20,169 nucleotides of DNA from an uncultured Coriobacteriaceae bacterium. GTDB taxonomy: Bacteria; Actinomycetota; Coriobacteriia; Coriobacteriales; Atopobiaceae. Location: NCBI GenBank assembly GCA_902772085.1, contig CACXZL010000007.1, forward strand, positions 1-20,169. The letters run 5' to 3'. Shown in pieces: positions 12,781 to 20,169 of this stretch (within the stretch, counting starts at the first letter, position 1; each line of letters opens with the position of its first letter). The notes under the pieces were generated by a model, which saw only the letters and a program-made list of their open reading frames with translations, was not told the DNA's origin and ran no database searches. A program made the translations under genes and the position numbers.

Positions 12781-15480
12781 TCAGGCGTCAGGTTCATACT
12801 CGAGAGAGTTGCGTATGCCGCGCAACACGTCGTCACCCGTGTAGGCTTCGAGGATGCGCATCAGATCCTGAGCCACGGGAAACACCTCTGCATCCACCGA
12901 AGCCGTAGCCCCGTCATAGAGCATGTAGGACGTGCGAGCGGTAGGGGCCAAGGGAATCCCCTCGTCGGTGAGAATTGTATCGAATCTCTCTTGTTCGAGG
13001 TCTTGTGGATCAAATCCGTTGGCGTCTTGTAGCATGCTTTGCAGCTCGCTGGAGATGAAGGGGATGAGAGGAGGGAAGAAGTTGGCGCTTCTCAGGTAGC
13101 ATGCCTTGCATACCTCGGCGTTTCCGAGCTCGCGTTCTATGGTGCCGAGGTGGTAGTAGGCAAGACCGACGTTTTGAGGTCGATGAGCATGCTCCAGATA
13201 CTCCTTAAGCAGCGTGAGAGCACCCTCGAAGTCATCCAGAGCTTCCATGCATGCCACGGCGCCGAGATTTGCGGACACGTTGAGCGGGGCGATTCTCAAG
13301 GCCTTGCGCGCGTGCGAAAGGGCCTTCTGGAGACTTCCGCCCATCTCCGCGGGCAATGATGCGAAGGCGGCAGACATCAGCAGGTGGGCTACAAGATATG
13401 CATCGGGTACGAGTACGACGCTACGCTTGTCGCGCGCGTTGACGCGGTTGTAGATCACACGCTCGGCAAAGCTGCCGAAGCAACGGTAGACAATCGCGTG
13501 CGTGTCCTCGTATCGTCCGCTGGCGTCAATTGCCTCGATTATTGGACTAAGCACGTCAAGTGCGCGATTTGGCTCCTGAGCCAGAAATAGTCTCTGTGCC
13601 TTTTGCACGCACTTGTGCAACTCGTCTCCCTCCACGAGCTCCTTGCGTAGCGCATCGGCATCGTCGAGACTCAAGGCTCCGTCTACCAGCTTGGTCGTAA
13701 CGCGCTCCGCTGCCGACCACACACTCATGTCTGAGGTTTTGCGTGCTACATTCAGTATGCTGCGTACACTCTCCTCCGTGGCAGAGGGCGAGTCAGGGGC
13801 GGCAAGATGGCGAAGCATGTCATCGGCTGCGAGCACGCGGGGAAGCTCTTCGTGGATTACAAGGCCAGATACTCTGTTTGCGCCGAGCGAATGAGCTGCC
13901 GCGACGGGCAGCTGACGTTCGCTCAGTGTCCACAGGTCGTGGCGCTTCGGCGGGCAGAAGAGCTCATCCTCCAAATAGAACGTGGGGTCTGTGGGAAGCA
14001 GGGTGCCTCTCGACTCTTTCAGGGACGCTCCGACCGAACGCAGGGCCTGGAGCGGGTCGCTTACGGAACTCATGTGCACGCCCGAGAAGGCCCTGCGACC
14101 GATGCAGGCGGAATAAAGGCATTTGCGCGAACTTGGCGTTTGCGTGATGGCGGCAATCCACACCCGTCGTATCTTTGGGGAAGACCTGAACGCGTGGTTT
14201 GCCAGAAGCAACCCTATGCGGGCGGCGTACTTTGAGGATTCACGGCTGCGCATTTCCGATGTCGTGGGAATGATGCCCAGGCCATGAACAAACGCGTGCC
14301 GAGGAAACGCACTCGACGGCGTGGCGTTGAACTCGATGGCTACGTCACCAGACGACACGTTGCATCGGTAGCGAGCCTCGAGCCTGTATGGCACCTGTAC
14401 GGACTCGATCGCCTCGGAGATCGCCTGTCGTACCGCCCATTCACCTAGTTCGGAAGGGCCGTACGGCACTTGCCAGGGCATGGCGAGATACGACCAGTCG
14501 GCTGTGTCAACGTCGGTGACCTGTCCGCATATGGAGTTTGCGGTGCGTTGCCACAGTCGATAGATGTCTTCCATCTCTATGGAGTTGAGGTCTTGATAGT
14601 AGTCCTGGGCGAAATGGAGTGCATTGAGCGTGGCCTCGACGCGCAGCAGACGTAGGAGCGATCCGTAGGGAAGCGTCTGCATCTGACTGCGCAGATAGTA
14701 CAGGTTGGTATGACGAGGCAAAACGACCTCAAACCTCAAGAGCTTGTGATTCCGCGAGTCTTTCTCTGTCTTTTCACGCTCGGCGTAGAGCTCGTCGCCT
14801 TCCAGTTGCTGCCAAAGGAATTGCTCGGCCGCAGAGACAGGTTCCTCCTTCGTCATGCGCTTGCGTGTCCTCGTCACCAGCTCCACGAGCGTGGCTGCCG
14901 CATCGCTGGAAAAGAGGAGGGACCGCTTGAACGCGTCGTAGTCAAACGAGGGCGCCTCGTGAGTATCCTCGCTTGCTTGCGTGTCGGAGCCATCGTCCGT
15001 GTCGGTATGTGGGCTCTCGCTTGATTGCGTTGCCTCGCTCGCGGCGTCGGCGACTATCTCGAGCTCCTCAACTTCTAACGGCGCATCCTCGTGCGGATTG
15101 GCTGACGTCTCATGGACGGCCTCGACGTCTTGTGGCGTCAGCAAGGGCATCTTTGTCGCTTCATGCGGCGTGACCGCATCTGCATCGGTGCGCGCTCCCT
15201 CGTCTGCGCCGTACGCTTCTGTCGTAGCGGGCTCAGGTTCAAGACTTACGTCATTTTGCGGTGTCTTGATATCAGAAGCGTCTGGGGCATCTTGGGATGT
15301 CCCACCAGCCTCAGCAGCCCCATCGACTCCAGCGGCCCCAGCGGTCAAGGAGGAGACGCACAGAATGATAATCGTCACGCACGAGACTGCGGCGCAGCCG
15401 AAGGCGCCAAGCGTGACTCCGGCGACAACACACGCAACTACTCCGCAGAGAGCTATGCCAACAAGCAAACGAGAGCGCAT
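12781..15480 (-). CDS. Large membrane-anchored TPR-like protein, unknown function
   Basis: An 899-residue protein I do not recognise by family. The N-terminus holds two closely spaced hydrophobic helices (about 5-25 and 28-48), then an acidic, Ala/Thr/Glu-rich low-complexity stretch to about residue 185. A conserved-looking region follows (FKRSLLFSSDAAATLVELVT onward) that includes an aromatic patch LYYLRSQMQTLPYGSLLRLL. The last ~270 residues contain helix pairs with a TPR pattern, for example ALSHARKALRIAPLNVSANL and NVGLAYYHLGTIERELGNAE. It probably sits at the membrane with a large soluble scaffold, either topology being possible. The start has AGGAG eight bases upstream. It begins 16 bases after the deacetylase stop, so the two are an operon, suggesting a role in envelope assembly; this is context only. 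Confidence 0.85.
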   Translation of the reverse strand: MRSRLLVGIALCGVVACVVAGVTLGAFGCAAVSCVTIIILCVSSLTAGAAGVDGAAEAGGTSQDAPDASDIKTPQNDVSLEPEPATTEAYGADEGARTDADAVTPHEATKMPLLTPQDVEAVHETSANPHEDAPLEVEELEIVADAASEATQSSESPHTDTDDGSDTQASEDTHEAPSFDYDAFKRSLLFSSDAAATLVELVTRTRKRMTKEEPVSAAEQFLWQQLEGDELYAEREKTEKDSRNHKLLRFEVVLPRHTNLYYLRSQMQTLPYGSLLRLLRVEATLNALHFAQDYYQDLNSIEMEDIYRLWQRTANSICGQVTDVDTADWSYLAMPWQVPYGPSELGEWAVRQAISEAIESVQVPYRLEARYRCNVSSGDVAIEFNATPSSAFPRHAFVHGLGIIPTTSEMRSRESSKYAARIGLLLANHAFRSSPKIRRVWIAAITQTPSSRKCLYSACIGRRAFSGVHMSSVSDPLQALRSVGASLKESRGTLLPTDPTFYLEDELFCPPKRHDLWTLSERQLPVAAAHSLGANRVSGLVIHEELPRVLAADDMLRHLAAPDSPSATEESVRSILNVARKTSDMSVWSAAERVTTKLVDGALSLDDADALRKELVEGDELHKCVQKAQRLFLAQEPNRALDVLSPIIEAIDASGRYEDTHAIVYRCFGSFAERVIYNRVNARDKRSVVLVPDAYLVAHLLMSAAFASLPAEMGGSLQKALSHARKALRIAPLNVSANLGAVACMEALDDFEGALTLLKEYLEHAHRPQNVGLAYYHLGTIERELGNAEVCKACYLRSANFFPPLIPFISSELQSMLQDANGFDPQDLEQERFDTILTDEGIPLAPTARTSYMLYDGATASVDAEVFPVAQDLMRILEAYTGDDVLRGIRNSLEYEPDA

Positions 15481-15496
15481 AAAGATGACTCCTGGT

Positions 15497-17104
15497 CTAT
15501 GATGCAGCGGCGGCTGCTATGTCGTCTGGATGGATCTCTTCTGGCCATACGGCGTCTCCGGGCATCGAGGCCGTCCCGGAGCAGATGTCTTCTGGGAGGC
15601 CGCAGGCGCGCATGAGGTCGGAGATGGTGACGAACTGGTAGCCCTCCGACTGCGCCTTTTCGATGAGCGCGGGAAGTGCGTCGACGTCTTGTGAGCGGTC
15701 GCCGCCACCGTCGTGCATGAGTACGATGGTGCCGGAATGGAGGTTGACGAGCGAGTTGTTTACGATGGCTTCAGGTCCTGGCAACCTCCAGTCTTCGGAG
15801 TCGCCGTTCCATCGTATGGTCGCGGTGATAGAGCCACCCGAGCCAAGCCAGCTACGTTCGGTGAAGTCACCGTAAGGAGGGCGGATATGCGTGGTGTGCA
15901 CGCCCGTTGCGTCTTCGATGACCTTCGCGGAACGGGTGATCTCGTTGTAAATGGTCTGGGCGTCTACGGACGTGAGCTGGTTGTGAGCCATGGTGTGGTT
16001 GCTGAGCTGATGCCCCTCCTGCACCACGCGACGGGCAAGATCAGGGTTTGCCTGGGTGTTTTCGCCGAGATTGAAGAACGTTGCCTTGACGTCGTATTTT
16101 GCCATGATATCGAGGTATTGCTCGGTATACGGACTCAAGGGGCCGTCGTCAAACGTGAGCGCAATGTATTTCGTGTCGCCTTGGGGATTGGGTTCCATGC
16201 AGGTAATCACGCAGTCCTGCGCCTCCTTCACGACTACGTCGGCCGACTCACCCGATTCCTTGCCCTTACGATGCTGTAGTTCGCCTGGACGCCCCCATTG
16301 CGATATGTACTGGATGGAATACCCGGATCCTTCCATGCGCAGATATGGTTTGAGCACCTCGGACTCGGCGGTGAACTCCTCCGTGATGTCCTCTCCGTCG
16401 CTGAAATCTATGGACTCGCTGCCGCCGACCTTATACTTTTCCGCGTCTTCGGGAGAAAGGGCCTCTCCGTTTACGGTGGCGCTGAACTCGTGGCCCATGT
16501 TTGCCCTGAGCACATTGCCCGATACGCTCACGTAGTTGCCGGGATTCACAGAAATCTCTTCCTCATGTAGAACGTCACCAAGGCTCGATCCCACGCGTAC
16601 CTCGGCGGGAGTACCGTTTACCGTGATGGGTACCGGGCGGTTGATCCACCAAAGAAGAGCGGCGAGAATGATGATCGCCAGTATCATGGAAGCGGCTATG
16701 ACGCCAAACCTTGTCTTGCGTCTTGTGCGCAAGGTGTATCCGGGGTCTTGCGACGGACGTGCGCGGTTGCCCAGATTCCCTGCCGGCGTGTAGCCGATAT
16801 GCGATGCTTGACGCGCGGGCTGCGGCTGGGCAGCACGCTGACCATACGTCTGCGAACCGACGTTCCTATGTGGACGAGCCGGCTGTATGTGTGGAACTCC
16901 TCCCGGTAGATTTGTCATGCGCTCCTGAGAACGCGCCGCATCTTGCGCGGATTGTACTGATCTGCTGCGGACGCGTTGTACGCCTTGAGATGCATCTCGA
17001 TGAGTCTGACTGCCTCTGATGGGAATGGGGTCAGCGTCCTCGTAGGGGTTGTGCCTGGTGGAAGGAGTCTGGTCGTCTTGTTTCTGATGAGTATCGTCTG
17101 CCAT
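15497..17104 (-). CDS. Membrane-anchored polysaccharide deacetylase (NodB/CE4)
   Basis: A 535-residue type II membrane protein: Gln/Arg-rich cytoplasmic tail (1-~135), one membrane helix (ASMILAIIILAALLWWI), an extracellular DUF348-like domain (VPITVNGTPAEVRVGSSLGD), a linker, and a CE4 catalytic domain. All five CE4 motifs are visible: TFDDGP 317-322 (D320 metal), SNHTMAH with H370/H374, RPPYG from R408, the NGDSEDW region, and LMHDGGG with H464. Such enzymes remove acetyl groups from peptidoglycan or other surface glycans, giving lysozyme resistance, or trim exopolysaccharide. The start is ATG 17104, because AGGAGG sits immediately upstream; a second in-frame ATG at 17122 would place that ribosome site inside the gene. 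It heads a two-gene operon with the TPR-like protein and is divergent from the GtrA gene, so their promoters share 17105-17243. Confidence 0.93.
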   Translation of the reverse strand: MADDTHQKQDDQTPSTRHNPYEDADPIPIRGSQTHRDASQGVQRVRSRSVQSAQDAARSQERMTNLPGGVPHIQPARPHRNVGSQTYGQRAAQPQPARQASHIGYTPAGNLGNRARPSQDPGYTLRTRRKTRFGVIAASMILAIIILAALLWWINRPVPITVNGTPAEVRVGSSLGDVLHEEEISVNPGNYVSVSGNVLRANMGHEFSATVNGEALSPEDAEKYKVGGSESIDFSDGEDITEEFTAESEVLKPYLRMEGSGYSIQYISQWGRPGELQHRKGKESGESADVVVKEAQDCVITCMEPNPQGDTKYIALTFDDGPLSPYTEQYLDIMAKYDVKATFFNLGENTQANPDLARRVVQEGHQLSNHTMAHNQLTSVDAQTIYNEITRSAKVIEDATGVHTTHIRPPYGDFTERSWLGSGGSITATIRWNGDSEDWRLPGPEAIVNNSLVNLHSGTIVLMHDGGGDRSQDVDALPALIEKAQSEGYQFVTISDLMRACGLPEDICSGTASMPGDAVWPEEIHPDDIAAAAAS

Positions 17105-17243
17105 TGCTATCCTCCTAAGCATTCGATGTTTCTGCGATTGAGGTACGTGATGAGTAGGCGTAGGATTTGGTGTATTCTATATTACTCGTCATCTGGATGA
17201 GCTTTCTTTACAAAGTGGCCAAAACGAAAGGGCCTGAGGTGCG

Positions 17244-17642
17244 ATGGACAAGCTGATAGAACAAATTCTCAAGTTTGGAGTAGTAGGAGTCCTGGCATTT
17301 TTGATCGACTATGGACTGCTGATGCTGCTCTCGCAGATATGCGGCTTGGATCCCGTGCTAAGTGCCGCCATCTCATTCTGCGTCTCGCTTACGTTCAATT
17401 ATCTCGCATCCATGCGGTTTGTATTCCGACATCGTGAGGATATCTCAAGAACTCGCGAATTCGTGACGTTTCTGGTTTTGTCTGCCATCGGGCTTGGCAT
17501 CAATGAGATCGTCATGTGGGGAGGCGTGAGCCTTCTGGGAAACAACCCGCTTGCGGTCACGGCGACGAAGGTGATGGCTACCGGCATCGTGATGGTGTGG
17601 AACTTCATCAGTCGCAAGCGCTGGCTCGACGCGGGGGAGTAG
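17244..17642 (+). CDS. GtrA-family membrane protein
   Basis: A 132-residue protein with four predicted membrane helices (about 9-29, 37-57, 71-91, 104-124), the standard GtrA/DPMS-like architecture. The N-terminal helix contains FGVVGVLAFLIDYGLLMLL and the C-terminus ends in NFISRKRWLDAGE, close to the family's typical WNFxxxRxWVF ending. GtrA proteins are thought to flip or present polyprenyl-linked sugars for glycosylation of envelope polymers, or to interact with a partner glycosyltransferase. The ribosome site is GAGGTG 4-5 bases before the ATG. It is a single gene, divergent from the deacetylase and convergent with the broken DUF1015 gene, with palindrome B2 in the convergent gap. The family-4 glycosyltransferase at 19400 is a possible functional partner but is not in the same transcript. 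Confidence 0.93.
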   Translation: MDKLIEQILKFGVVGVLAFLIDYGLLMLLSQICGLDPVLSAAISFCVSLTFNYLASMRFVFRHREDISRTREFVTFLVLSAIGLGINEIVMWGGVSLLGNNPLAVTATKVMATGIVMVWNFISRKRWLDAGE

Positions 17643-17678
17643 TAAGCCTGAACGATGCGCTGAGGTGTGGCAAAGGCT

Positions 17679-17747
17679 GGCGAAGAAGTTTCCCGTGCTC
17701 AGACAGTCCTCGCTTCGCTGCGGAGCTGCACGGGAAGCTTCTTCGCC
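17679..17747. repeat. Palindromic element, family B, copy 2 (20-bp stem)
   Basis: GGCGAAGAAGTTTCCCGTGC (17679-17698) pairs with 17728-17747 at all 20 positions (one as G-T). The 29-base core 17699-17727 matches the core at 4951-4979 with two differences. It is again in a convergent gap, between GtrA and DUF1015. The stem outside CCCGTGC is unrelated to the other copy. Confidence 0.9.
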
Positions 17748-17835
17748 GGATCCCTTCTTTTGCGAGTGTTTCGTGGCGTCTTCCCTCAAGGTGTGGTGTG
17801 CGGCTGAGATTGTTTCCTGGTGAAAAGAGTGAGCG

Positions 17836-19033
17836 CTACCAGATGCGGCGGATGGCGAGGCCGCTGAGGAGTTTGGGCTCAAACCAGGTGGACTTTGGCG
17901 GCATGAGGCCACCGGCATCGGAGATGGCCATGAGCTCCTCCATCGAGGTGGGGAAGAGGGCAAACGCCACGCCACTCTCGCCAGCAAGCCACTCGAGCTC
18001 TGCGGCCTGGGCGTTTCCGGCAAAGGAGATGCGCAGATCGGTGCGGGGCTCTTCGATGCCGAGCACGGGGCCGAGCAGTTTCTCTTGAAGCGACTCGACG
18101 TCGAGTTCCTGCGTTGGCTCCTTGAGAGTCAGGGTGCGCCAGGCGCCATAGGCATACATGGCGTACGTGCCCTTTTCGGTGGGCATTGTGGGATGCATCG
18201 CTGCACGAGAATCCTGCGGCGTCGATCGCTGCGACGAGCTCGTCCTCGCTCAGGCCGGCCGTGTCGGCGACGATGCGGTCGTAGGGAAGAATCTGCAGCT
18301 GGCTTGCGGGGAAGAGGACTCCGAGGAAGGCGTCTGCGGCGGTGCCTTCACGCCCTTCTGCTCGGCGCTCTTGGGAGATGCGGGCGGCGGCGGCGGCGCG
18401 ATGATGCCCATCTGCGATGTAAGCATGCCTTACCGTGCCAAAGGCTACCTGTATTGCACCTACCGCGACATCGCGCGCGATGCGCCACACGCGCTGATGT
18501 ACGTCGTTTGGTCCCATGAAGTCATAGAGCGGGGTGCTTTGCTTCGCTGCGTCGAGGATGACATCTATCGCCATGCTGTCCTCATAGGCGAGAAACACCG
18601 GGCCGGTCTGCGCGCGTACCGTCTTTATGTGGTTCACGCGGTCTTGTTCCTTTGCCGCGAGCGTGAGCTCGTGCTGGCGGATAGTGCCATCGAGGTAGTC
18701 GTCCACTGCAATGCCGCACATAAGTCCCAGCTGCGTATGGGTCTCGGTCGAGAGCTCATAGAGGTAGAAACAGGGCTTTTCGTCGGGCATGAGCATGCGG
18801 TCGAGCTGCCGCTCGCGTAAGAGCTGCTTCGCGTGCTCGTAGACCTCGGGAGCGTAGGGGTCGTGCCCCTCCTCGAATCCAGTCTCTGGCCTGTCGATGG
18901 CAAGAAACGACGTGGGATGCTCGCGAACGTAGGCGCGCGCTTCTTCGTCGGTGAAGACGTCGTAGGGCAGCGCCGCGAATTCGGCTACGCTTTCAGGGGT
19001 CGGTCGAAGGCAGGTGATGGGTTCCACATGCAT
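17836..19033 (-). pseudogene. DUF1015 family protein, frameshifted
   Basis: From ATG 19033 (MHVEPITCLRP; ribosome site GAGGAG) the frame encodes a typical DUF1015 protein, including the hallmark HAYIADGHHRAAAAAR and FLGVLFPASQLQILPYDRI, up to about residue 278 near 18199. There it shifts: the original frame continues as an Arg/His-rich nonsense tail to 17879. The true C-terminal part (TYAMYAYGAWRTLTL ... GGLMPPKSTWFEPKLLSGLA) continues in another frame to the stop at 17836. The second frame is closed upstream by a stop near 18250, so the indel lies between about 18197 and 18253. Removing one base gives about 398 residues, the usual family size. DUF1015 has unknown function, and I recall it near serA in other bacteria. 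The rest of the sequence is undecayed, so a recent mutation or a sequencing/assembly error is most likely. Confidence 0.85.
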
Positions 19034-19082
19034 GGTATGTCTCCTCGCGCCATGGTTTTGTGCTTTTCTGAACTCCGGCTCT

Positions 19083-19088
19083 ATCATA
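19083..19088 (-). promoter_or_regulatory. Candidate -10 for the DUF1015 gene
   Basis: The minus strand reads TATGAT here, about 50 bases before ATG 19033. A TTGCCC lies 19 bases further upstream as an imperfect -35. Confidence 0.35.
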
Positions 19089-19173
19089 CCGCGCCATGAA
19101 CCAAAAGGGGCAACCCCCATCGGTTTACCAGAACGGGCAGGGTTTGGCACGGTTCAGAGTCCTGTTGCGTATA

Positions 19174-19269
19174 CCTCCCGCCCCTGAGCATGCCAGCAGG
19201 CGGCGACTCACGAAGTGAGCGAGCGAAGCGAGCGCGGAGCCGCCTGCTGGCATGCTCAGGGGCGGGAGG
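19174..19269. repeat. Palindromic element, family A, copy 2 (30-bp perfect stem)
   Basis: The arms 19174-19203 and 19240-19269 are exact reverse complements over 30 bases. The 36-base core 19204-19239 is identical to 3183-3218. Further out, GTTGCG (left, near 19164) and CGCAAC (right, near 19278) suggest the symmetry continues imperfectly. It lies in the 366-base gap between the divergent DUF1015 and glycosyltransferase genes; apart from this element and the candidate promoter, I see nothing else in the gap. Confidence 0.9.
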
Positions 19270-19399
19270 GTGTGAACCGCAACTGGTGAAAGGGTTCTGA
19301 ACGGTGGCTTTCCGCGTTTGACGTACGTGAAGAGCAGTCGTGAACTATGCTTTATACTGAAGCAACCTATTGCAAATTCCCATTCAAGGAGTATGTGCG

Positions 19400-20169
19400 G
19401 TGAATATCCTCATAGCAAACAACTTCTACGCACCGGATGTGGTGGGTGGTGCCGAGCTGAGCGTTCAAGGCATAGCCGAAGGCTTGGCGAGTCGGGGCCA
19501 TAACGTAACGCTGCTCACCACGGCAATGCGCGATGAGGATACAGCTCTGAACGGAGTCGCCATTTGTCGACGACGTTTCCATGCCCTCATGCCCTATATC
19601 GAGCATGTCCACGCACGCGTGTCTCCAAAAAAAATAATAAATAAGGTATTGACCATCGATAACCCACGAAATGCCCAAACCATTGCGAAGGTCATTGAAA
19701 CGCACGGCATAGACGTGGTTTTGAGCAATAATCTCTTGGGTATCACAGTGGAACTCTGGCGAACTGCTCATCGCTTGGGAATACCTACGATGCATACGCT
19801 TCGGGACTGCGCCCTTTTGTGCCCAAACTCTACGCTCATGTGCGATTCGCGCCCGCTATGCGGGGAGAACCCAAAGGTGGCGTGTGGCATCATGAGGGAA
19901 TGGTTGAAGAAGGCTTCGAAGAACGTGAGCACCGTAAGCGCGCCGTCGCGATATACGTTGGAGACGCATCGACGCGAGGGGTTCTTTCCGCATGCGACGG
20001 CGTGCGTCATACGCAATGCAGTGGCCTTTGATGACGAAGCTGTGAAACAGGCGGTCGCGCAGAGGCGAGCTTCCGCGCAGGCGATGGATGATCGTCCGTT
20101 GCGCATTGTGTATCTTGGCCGCCTGGTTGAAGAGAAAGGCATTCGCGTACTGATGGATGCGCTCGAGAT
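19400..20169 (+). CDS. Family 4 glycosyltransferase, 5' part (runs off right edge)
   Basis: A GTG start at 19400 preceded by AAGGAG at 19386-19391 (8-base spacing) opens a frame that stays open to the window edge, 256 codons. The N-terminus MNILIANNFYAPDVVGGAEL has the GT-B donor/acceptor loop (GGAE) of GT4 enzymes, followed by VQGIAEGLASRGHNVTLLTT. The second Rossmann domain begins at RPLRIVYLGRLVEEKGIRVL, the classic start of Glycos_transf_1. The acceptor domain includes a cysteine-rich loop (LRDCALLCPNSTLMCDSRPLCGENPKVACG) seen in several GT4 proteins. It likely transfers a sugar from a nucleotide donor in surface polysaccharide synthesis. A TATACT at 19353-19358 could be a -10, but no well-spaced -35 is seen. 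An eight-A run at 19627-19634 is intact in frame. Confidence 0.9.
   Translation, partial: MNILIANNFYAPDVVGGAELSVQGIAEGLASRGHNVTLLTTAMRDEDTALNGVAICRRRFHALMPYIEHVHARVSPKKIINKVLTIDNPRNAQTIAKVIETHGIDVVLSNNLLGITVELWRTAHRLGIPTMHTLRDCALLCPNSTLMCDSRPLCGENPKVACGIMREWLKKASKNVSTVSAPSRYTLETHRREGFFPHATACVIRNAVAFDDEAVKQAVAQRRASAQAMDDRPLRIVYLGRLVEEKGIRVLMDALE

Noticed and set aside
17445..18023. Minus-strand frame across palindrome B2 sharing the peptide PQRSEDCLSTGN with a frame at 4892-5161 across B1
   Set aside because: The shared peptide is just the translation of the conserved 29-base palindrome core; neither frame has a family match or a ribosome site.
17879..18196. Arg/His-rich C-terminal tail in the uncorrected DUF1015 frame
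   Set aside because: It is the out-of-frame reading of the real DUF1015 C-terminus, which is recognisable in the other frame down to 17836.
19627..19634. Run of eight A in the glycosyltransferase gene as a phase-variation or frameshift site
   Set aside because: The frame stays open and the protein is convincing on both sides; a single eight-base run is weak evidence for programmed slippage.

Overview
The window comes from a moderately GC-rich bacterial chromosome. I infer an anaerobic actinobacterium of the Coriobacteriia type, from the overall style of the proteins, the tandem 3-phosphoglycerate-dehydrogenase-like genes and the strong AGGAGG-type ribosome sites. That taxonomic call is a judgement without a database search. 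There are no rRNA or tRNA genes, CRISPR arrays, insertion sequences or prophage genes that I can recognise.

Layout. 1-411 (minus): 5' part of an AAA15-type ATPase gene running off the left edge. 683-1768 (plus): a lone polar amino acid ABC ATPase with an unusual C-terminal extension, starting just after a terminator-like hairpin. 1913-3028 (minus): alanine dehydrogenase. 3328-3711 (minus): unknown small protein. 3797-4870 (plus): zinc-ribbon/CPBP membrane protease. 5064-9691 (minus): two tandem phosphoglycerate-dehydrogenase-like paralogues and an LTA-synthase-like membrane sulfatase-fold protein only 27 bases behind the second one. 10168-10371 (plus): cold-shock protein with its own promoter, structured leader and terminator. 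10547-12678 (plus): HAD phosphatase and PepV-like dipeptidase, overlapping by 4 bases. 12781-17104 (minus): polysaccharide deacetylase followed by a large unknown membrane-anchored TPR-like protein. 17244-17642 (plus): GtrA-type membrane protein. 17836-19033 (minus): DUF1015 gene broken by a frameshift. 19400-end (plus): family-4 glycosyltransferase, cut by the right edge.

Two themes link the genes. One is amino acid metabolism: alanine dehydrogenase, the two SerA-like proteins, DUF1015 (I recall it near serA in other bacteria), the dipeptidase and the amino acid ABC ATPase. The other is the cell envelope: LTA-synthase-like protein, deacetylase, GtrA and glycosyltransferase.

The most unusual content is non-coding. 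Two different families of long perfect or near-perfect palindromes each occur twice, about 13-16 kb apart. Family A (3140-3261 and 19174-19269) has an identical 36-base core. Family B (4910-5023 and 17679-17747) has a near-identical 29-base core. In both families the core is kept while the outer stem differs between copies yet remains self-complementary, including compensatory base-pair changes. This points to selection on a folded DNA or RNA structure, or to an insertion process that makes or recruits palindromic flanks. The pair of SerA paralogues also carries a 139-base tract with only two differences, an apparent gene conversion.
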